Shown: one piece after another, positions 61,446 through 64,000 of the stretch
Layout: every line of letters starts with the position of its first letter
How positions within the stretch are numbered: the stretch's first letter is position 1
Assembly (NCBI GenBank): GCA_049970095.1
Contig: JBMFNP010000002.1
Location: 14,196-78,195, forward strand
Reading direction: 5' to 3'
Source of the DNA: SKW197 sp049970095
GTDB lineage: Archaea; Thermoplasmatota; Thermoplasmata; Lutacidiplasmatales; SKW197
DNA: 64,000 nucleotides
The notes under the pieces: model-generated
The model's input: only the letters and a program-made list of their open reading frames with translations
What the model was told of the DNA's origin: nothing
Databases searched by the model: none
Program-made: the position numbers and the translations under genes

Positions 61446-63395
61446 CTACCCATCTTCTTCCACACCCTCTTCTTCTTCCTCCATACCCTTCTTCCTTCCA
61501 AATCTATGGAGGAGGAGCATATTTGCTGCTTCCATGATATCATCCTGGGTTACATGGTCTCTTCCCTCAAATGCAGCATTAGTTCTTGCAATTTCATCTA
61601 CAAGCACATCCACAAAGGTTCCCTGTTTGTCAAGCACACACATTCTAGCAATTACAGCCATCATTTTGTTTGAAATTGACACAGTGGGAAGAATAGTTCG
61701 TGCCTTCATGATTTTATTTGCAAGCTCTTCCTCGTCCTTCACATATTTTTCTCTAAATTTCTCAGGGTCTTTGTTAAAATCCCTCACCCTTTTGATCACC
61801 TCGATTCTCTGTTCCAGGTCTTTTATTGGCTCAACATGGACATGAAGTGCCATTTTATTCAGGATGTGCAATGTATCCTCTTCTTCTGCCCTAAGATTTT
61901 CAACAACCACCATTGGATGAGAATTATTGAAGCGCTCTGTATGGAAACTGAGACAAGCGTTATTCAGCACCGTGTCCACGAGGTATGTTGCCTGTCCATT
62001 TTTTGAAAAGATTTCACCTGTGAGATAGCGGTCCTCCTCCCACCATTCTTTTAGCACAGCGCCAGATGTGATATCAACAGAGATTATCTGTTCTTTGATT
62101 TCAGAGAGACAATGGGCAAGCCCAAGGATGCTTGTGTATTTTCCATTTCCTGCCAGCCCCCAGATGAGCACCCCTCCAATTTTAGGATTTATTGCGTTGA
62201 GAATCAGTGCCCGTTTCATGTTTTCCTGCCCCACAATAGCGGTGAATGGATATGGGGTTTTCTTTATCTTCTTGCTCAGCACGCCATATGCACCTTTCTG
62301 CAGGAATTTTGCCTTTACTTCTGCCTCTATCGTTTTTTTCATCTCTTCAATTTTTTTATCCAGTTTCTCCTGGTAAGCTTTCTCAAGCCCCTCCTGTTTT
62401 TTCCTGTAATCAATCTCAAAATTCTCTTTCATATTTTCATATTTCCTGGTAAATTCAAGTTCAAGCTGAGCACGGTATGCGTTTTCGCGATTTTTGAGTT
62501 CGTTTTCCATTTCTTTTTCGAGCCGCTCTTCCTTTATCCTGTATTCTGTTTCAAGTCTGTTTTTAAGTTCCTCCTCCCTTTTCTTGATCTCCAGTTCCAT
62601 TTTTGACCTGATGGAGTCTTCTGCCCTTTTTATTTCCATATCCATTTCCCTGATTCTTTCCTGTTCCCTTGCCTTAAATTCAAGTTCAAGTTTATTCCTT
62701 AACTCTTCCTCTTTCTTCTTAAATTCCAGTTCCATTTTTGAACGCAGATTTTTTTCTTCCTCTTCAAGTTTTACAGCCATTTGTGCTGCAAGTTCCTCCT
62801 CCCTTTTTCTCAAATCAATTTCGCTCCGATTTCTCAATTCTTCCTCCCTTTTCTTGAACTCCAGTTCCATTTTTGAACGCAAACTTTCTTCTGCTTTTCG
62901 CATTTCTTCTGCAAATTTCTGGGCACGGATGTCCTCAGCCTTTTTTGCTTCCAGTTCAAACTTTGTTTTTATTTCTTCTTCCTTTTTCCTGAGTTCAAGT
63001 TCAAGTTTTGCATTTATTGCATCAATCCTCTCTTCCATTTCCTGCCTGTATCGCTCTGCAATTTCCTTTTCTCTCTCCTTTAACTGGCTTTCAAACATTT
63101 TTCTTATTTCTGCTTCCTTTGCGCTCATTTCAGCACTCATTTTCATCCGGCACTCTTCCATTGCCTTTGCCCTGATTTCCTCTTCCCTTTTCTTGAAATC
63201 CTGTTCAAGTTTAGAAATCACATGGGCTTCTATTTCCTTGCGAAGTGCCTTTTCGCGCTCCACAAACTCTGCTTCCAGCTTCTTCCTTATTTCTTCACTT
63301 TTCTTCTTAATTCCATCAGCAATCTTTTTCTGAATGAACTTCATTTCAACTTCTTCATCTGTTTCCTCATTTTCTACTGATGCATCTTCGGGCAT
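61446..63395 (-). CDS. Coiled-coil protein with degenerate MgChl/MoxR-type AAA domain
   Basis: The 649-residue protein has a coiled coil of about 340 residues (20-365) made of repeats such as MELEFKKREEELRNRSE, then an AAA domain resembling magnesium-chelatase ChlI (YPFTAIVGQENMKRALILNA). The P-loop reads GLAGNGKYT, with Tyr where Ser/Thr should follow the lysine, and the Walker B reads YLVDTV, with Thr for the catalytic Glu. The C-terminal helical lid (VTQDDIMEAANMLLLHR) is normal and the tail is acidic. It is likely a filament-forming scaffold with a nucleotide-binding or inactive AAA head. Start chosen at the ATG at 63395. Confidence 0.82.
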   Translation of the reverse strand: MPEDASVENEETDEEVEMKFIQKKIADGIKKKSEEIRKKLEAEFVEREKALRKEIEAHVISKLEQDFKKREEEIRAKAMEECRMKMSAEMSAKEAEIRKMFESQLKEREKEIAERYRQEMEERIDAINAKLELELRKKEEEIKTKFELEAKKAEDIRAQKFAEEMRKAEESLRSKMELEFKKREEELRNRSEIDLRKREEELAAQMAVKLEEEEKNLRSKMELEFKKKEEELRNKLELEFKAREQERIREMDMEIKRAEDSIRSKMELEIKKREEELKNRLETEYRIKEERLEKEMENELKNRENAYRAQLELEFTRKYENMKENFEIDYRKKQEGLEKAYQEKLDKKIEEMKKTIEAEVKAKFLQKGAYGVLSKKIKKTPYPFTAIVGQENMKRALILNAINPKIGGVLIWGLAGNGKYTSILGLAHCLSEIKEQIISVDITSGAVLKEWWEEDRYLTGEIFSKNGQATYLVDTVLNNACLSFHTERFNNSHPMVVVENLRAEEEDTLHILNKMALHVHVEPIKDLEQRIEVIKRVRDFNKDPEKFREKYVKDEEELANKIMKARTILPTVSISNKMMAVIARMCVLDKQGTFVDVLVDEIARTNAAFEGRDHVTQDDIMEAANMLLLHRFGRKKGMEEEEEGVEEDG

Positions 63396-63412
63396 AAATA
63401 CACCATAGAGCA

Positions 63413-63432
63413 CCAAATACTTCCAAATACTT
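63413..63432. promoter_or_regulatory. Tandem 10-bp repeat in the coiled-coil gene promoter
   Basis: CCAAATACTT occurs twice end to end. On the minus strand AAGTATTTGG would sit at the TATA position, about 18-37 bases before the ATG at 63395, so the repeats may be a doubled TATA box or a regulator site. Confidence 0.35.
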
Positions 63433-63467
63433 ATTTGTATCGCTACACCGATGTGTGTAGATTTATT

Positions 63468-63578
63468 CTATAATTCACACGCTATTCCCATTACCCATTT
63501 CTCCTTGGGAGCATAAAGATTTGCTATTATCATATTTGCGGCAAACTGATACCTGAGAACGACGAATAGAGATTGAAT
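63468..63578 (-). pseudogene. Possible gene remnant between the coiled-coil gene and the edge gene
   Basis: One minus-strand frame stays open for 36 codons and reads IQSLFVVLRYQFAANMI followed by IANLYAPKEKWVMGIA, then a stop. The composition is protein-like, but there is no start or ribosome site. It may be a decayed gene piece or chance. Nothing else is seen in 63433-63608. Confidence 0.2.
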
Positions 63579-63608
63579 TCCTCCTCAAGAAAGGGGCATA
63601 ATCGGGAA

Positions 63609-64000
63609 TCACAAACCTAAAAGAAGATATGGCAGTACACAAAAAAACAAACCCAGAGCAATCAGTAGGATACTTCCCTTCAAATACTTTTTGTTGTTAG
63701 TGTGTAACTGAATCAGGAAAGAGATGCAGCCAAACAATAAAATGGCGAAAGAGTATATTGCGTTATAACTAAAAACCCACGTCAAAGGCACCTGCCAATA
63801 GAAAAAATAATAGATACCAAACGGGAAGAAGAAATAGAGAGCAATCAGGTAGAAACCGATTTTATTTAAAGATCTGGGGATAGAAACATCACTAATGCCA
63901 TAAAAATAAGCATCCGCCAAATCTCTGATGCCATAAAAACAAGCCAGCCAGATCAAACAAAATATTCCTGGACCGAGGCAGCAAAGGCGGCCATAATGCA
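63609..64000 (-). CDS. Membrane protein of unknown function (5' end beyond the window)
   Basis: The frame is open from its stop at 63609 to the right edge of the window, so the true start may lie outside. A TTG at 63956 would give 115 residues. The visible part has four to five hydrophobic helices, with aromatic-rich segments such as YLIALYFFFPFGIYYFFYW and LLIALGLFFCVLPYLL. A repeated FYGI(R/S)D motif occurs near the start (CFYGIRDLADAYFYGISD). I recognise no family. Confidence 0.55.
   Translation of the reverse strand, partial: HYGRLCCLGPGIFCLIWLACFYGIRDLADAYFYGISDVSIPRSLNKIGFYLIALYFFFPFGIYYFFYWQVPLTWVFSYNAIYSFAILLFGCISFLIQLHTNNKKYLKGSILLIALGLFFCVLPYLLLGL

Noticed and set aside
62494..63333. 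Long plus-strand open frame of serine-rich low complexity opposite the coiled-coil gene
   Set aside because: It is the antisense of repeated lysine/glutamate codons, has no ribosome site and no recognisable domain; the minus strand encodes a coherent coiled coil.
1..64000. CRISPR array, prophage, integrase or insertion-sequence transposase
   Set aside because: No evenly spaced identical repeats, no Cas, phage or transposase motifs were seen on either strand.

Overview
The window comes from an archaeal chromosome, most likely a euryarchaeote in the broad sense and plausibly Thermoplasmatota. The evidence is archaeal-type translation and RNA machinery (L1-L10-L12 stalk operon, S6e, aIF2-gamma, Nep1, Pelota, Trm-G10), an SMC-ScpA-ScpB cluster, AsnA-like asparagine synthetase, archaeal apgM, and TATA boxes sitting 24-30 bp before many starts, often with almost no leader. 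Base composition is even, and there is no phage, insertion sequence or CRISPR array. Placement below phylum level is inference.

Layout. 1-3.1 kb: end of smc, scpA, scpB, nadC and a small membrane protein. 3.1-5.0 kb: an exported FG-GAP propeller protein, divergent from the ribosomal stalk operon L1-L10-L12 (5.1-7.1 kb). 7.1-9.6 kb: ATP-dependent DNA ligase and ribulose-phosphate epimerase on the minus strand. 9.7-13.5 kb: S6e, aIF2-gamma, an FAD dehydrogenase and Nep1. 13.6-19.3 kb: minus-strand GDP-mannose dehydratase (frameshifted), glycosyltransferase, surface protein, deacetylase-fold hydrolase and aminotransferase. 19.4-27.1 kb: a stand-alone Lrp sensor domain, PurE, a zinc-ribbon/helix-hairpin-helix/TPR membrane protein, a VanZ-like protein, a two-headed winged-helix regulator, Pelota and translin. 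27-34 kb: aldehyde:ferredoxin oxidoreductase, a TPR membrane protein, and an AsnC-like regulator divergent from an asparagine synthetase. 34-42.6 kb: two very large surface proteins, tRNA-Pro(GGG), a long FKBP isomerase and a second two-headed regulator. 42.6-46.4 kb: NfeD and a divergent pair of KaiC-like ATPases. 46.4-54.2 kb: minus-strand metabolic and RNA-processing operons (transporters, Trm-G10, Mut7-C nuclease, riboflavin-pathway reductase, apgM, DUF92, mtnP). 54.3-61.4 kb: a type IV pilus-like operon with two secretion ATPases and two membrane platform proteins, followed by a radical SAM gene. 61.4-64 kb: a coiled-coil protein with a degenerate MgChl-type AAA domain, then a membrane protein cut by the window edge.

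The least expected things are three small imperfect palindromes with similar ends (9626-9703, 34051-34184, 40485-40567), each ending 10-16 bp before the TATA box of the rightward gene; the divergent KaiC-like pair in which both second RecA domains have lost the P-loop; the coiled-coil pseudo-AAA protein; the pilus operon with duplicated motor and platform genes; the six-zinc-ribbon/HhH/TPR membrane protein; and a pair of 12-bp operator-like repeats 21 bp apart in front of a surface-protein gene. All family assignments rest on reading motifs by eye; no database search was possible.
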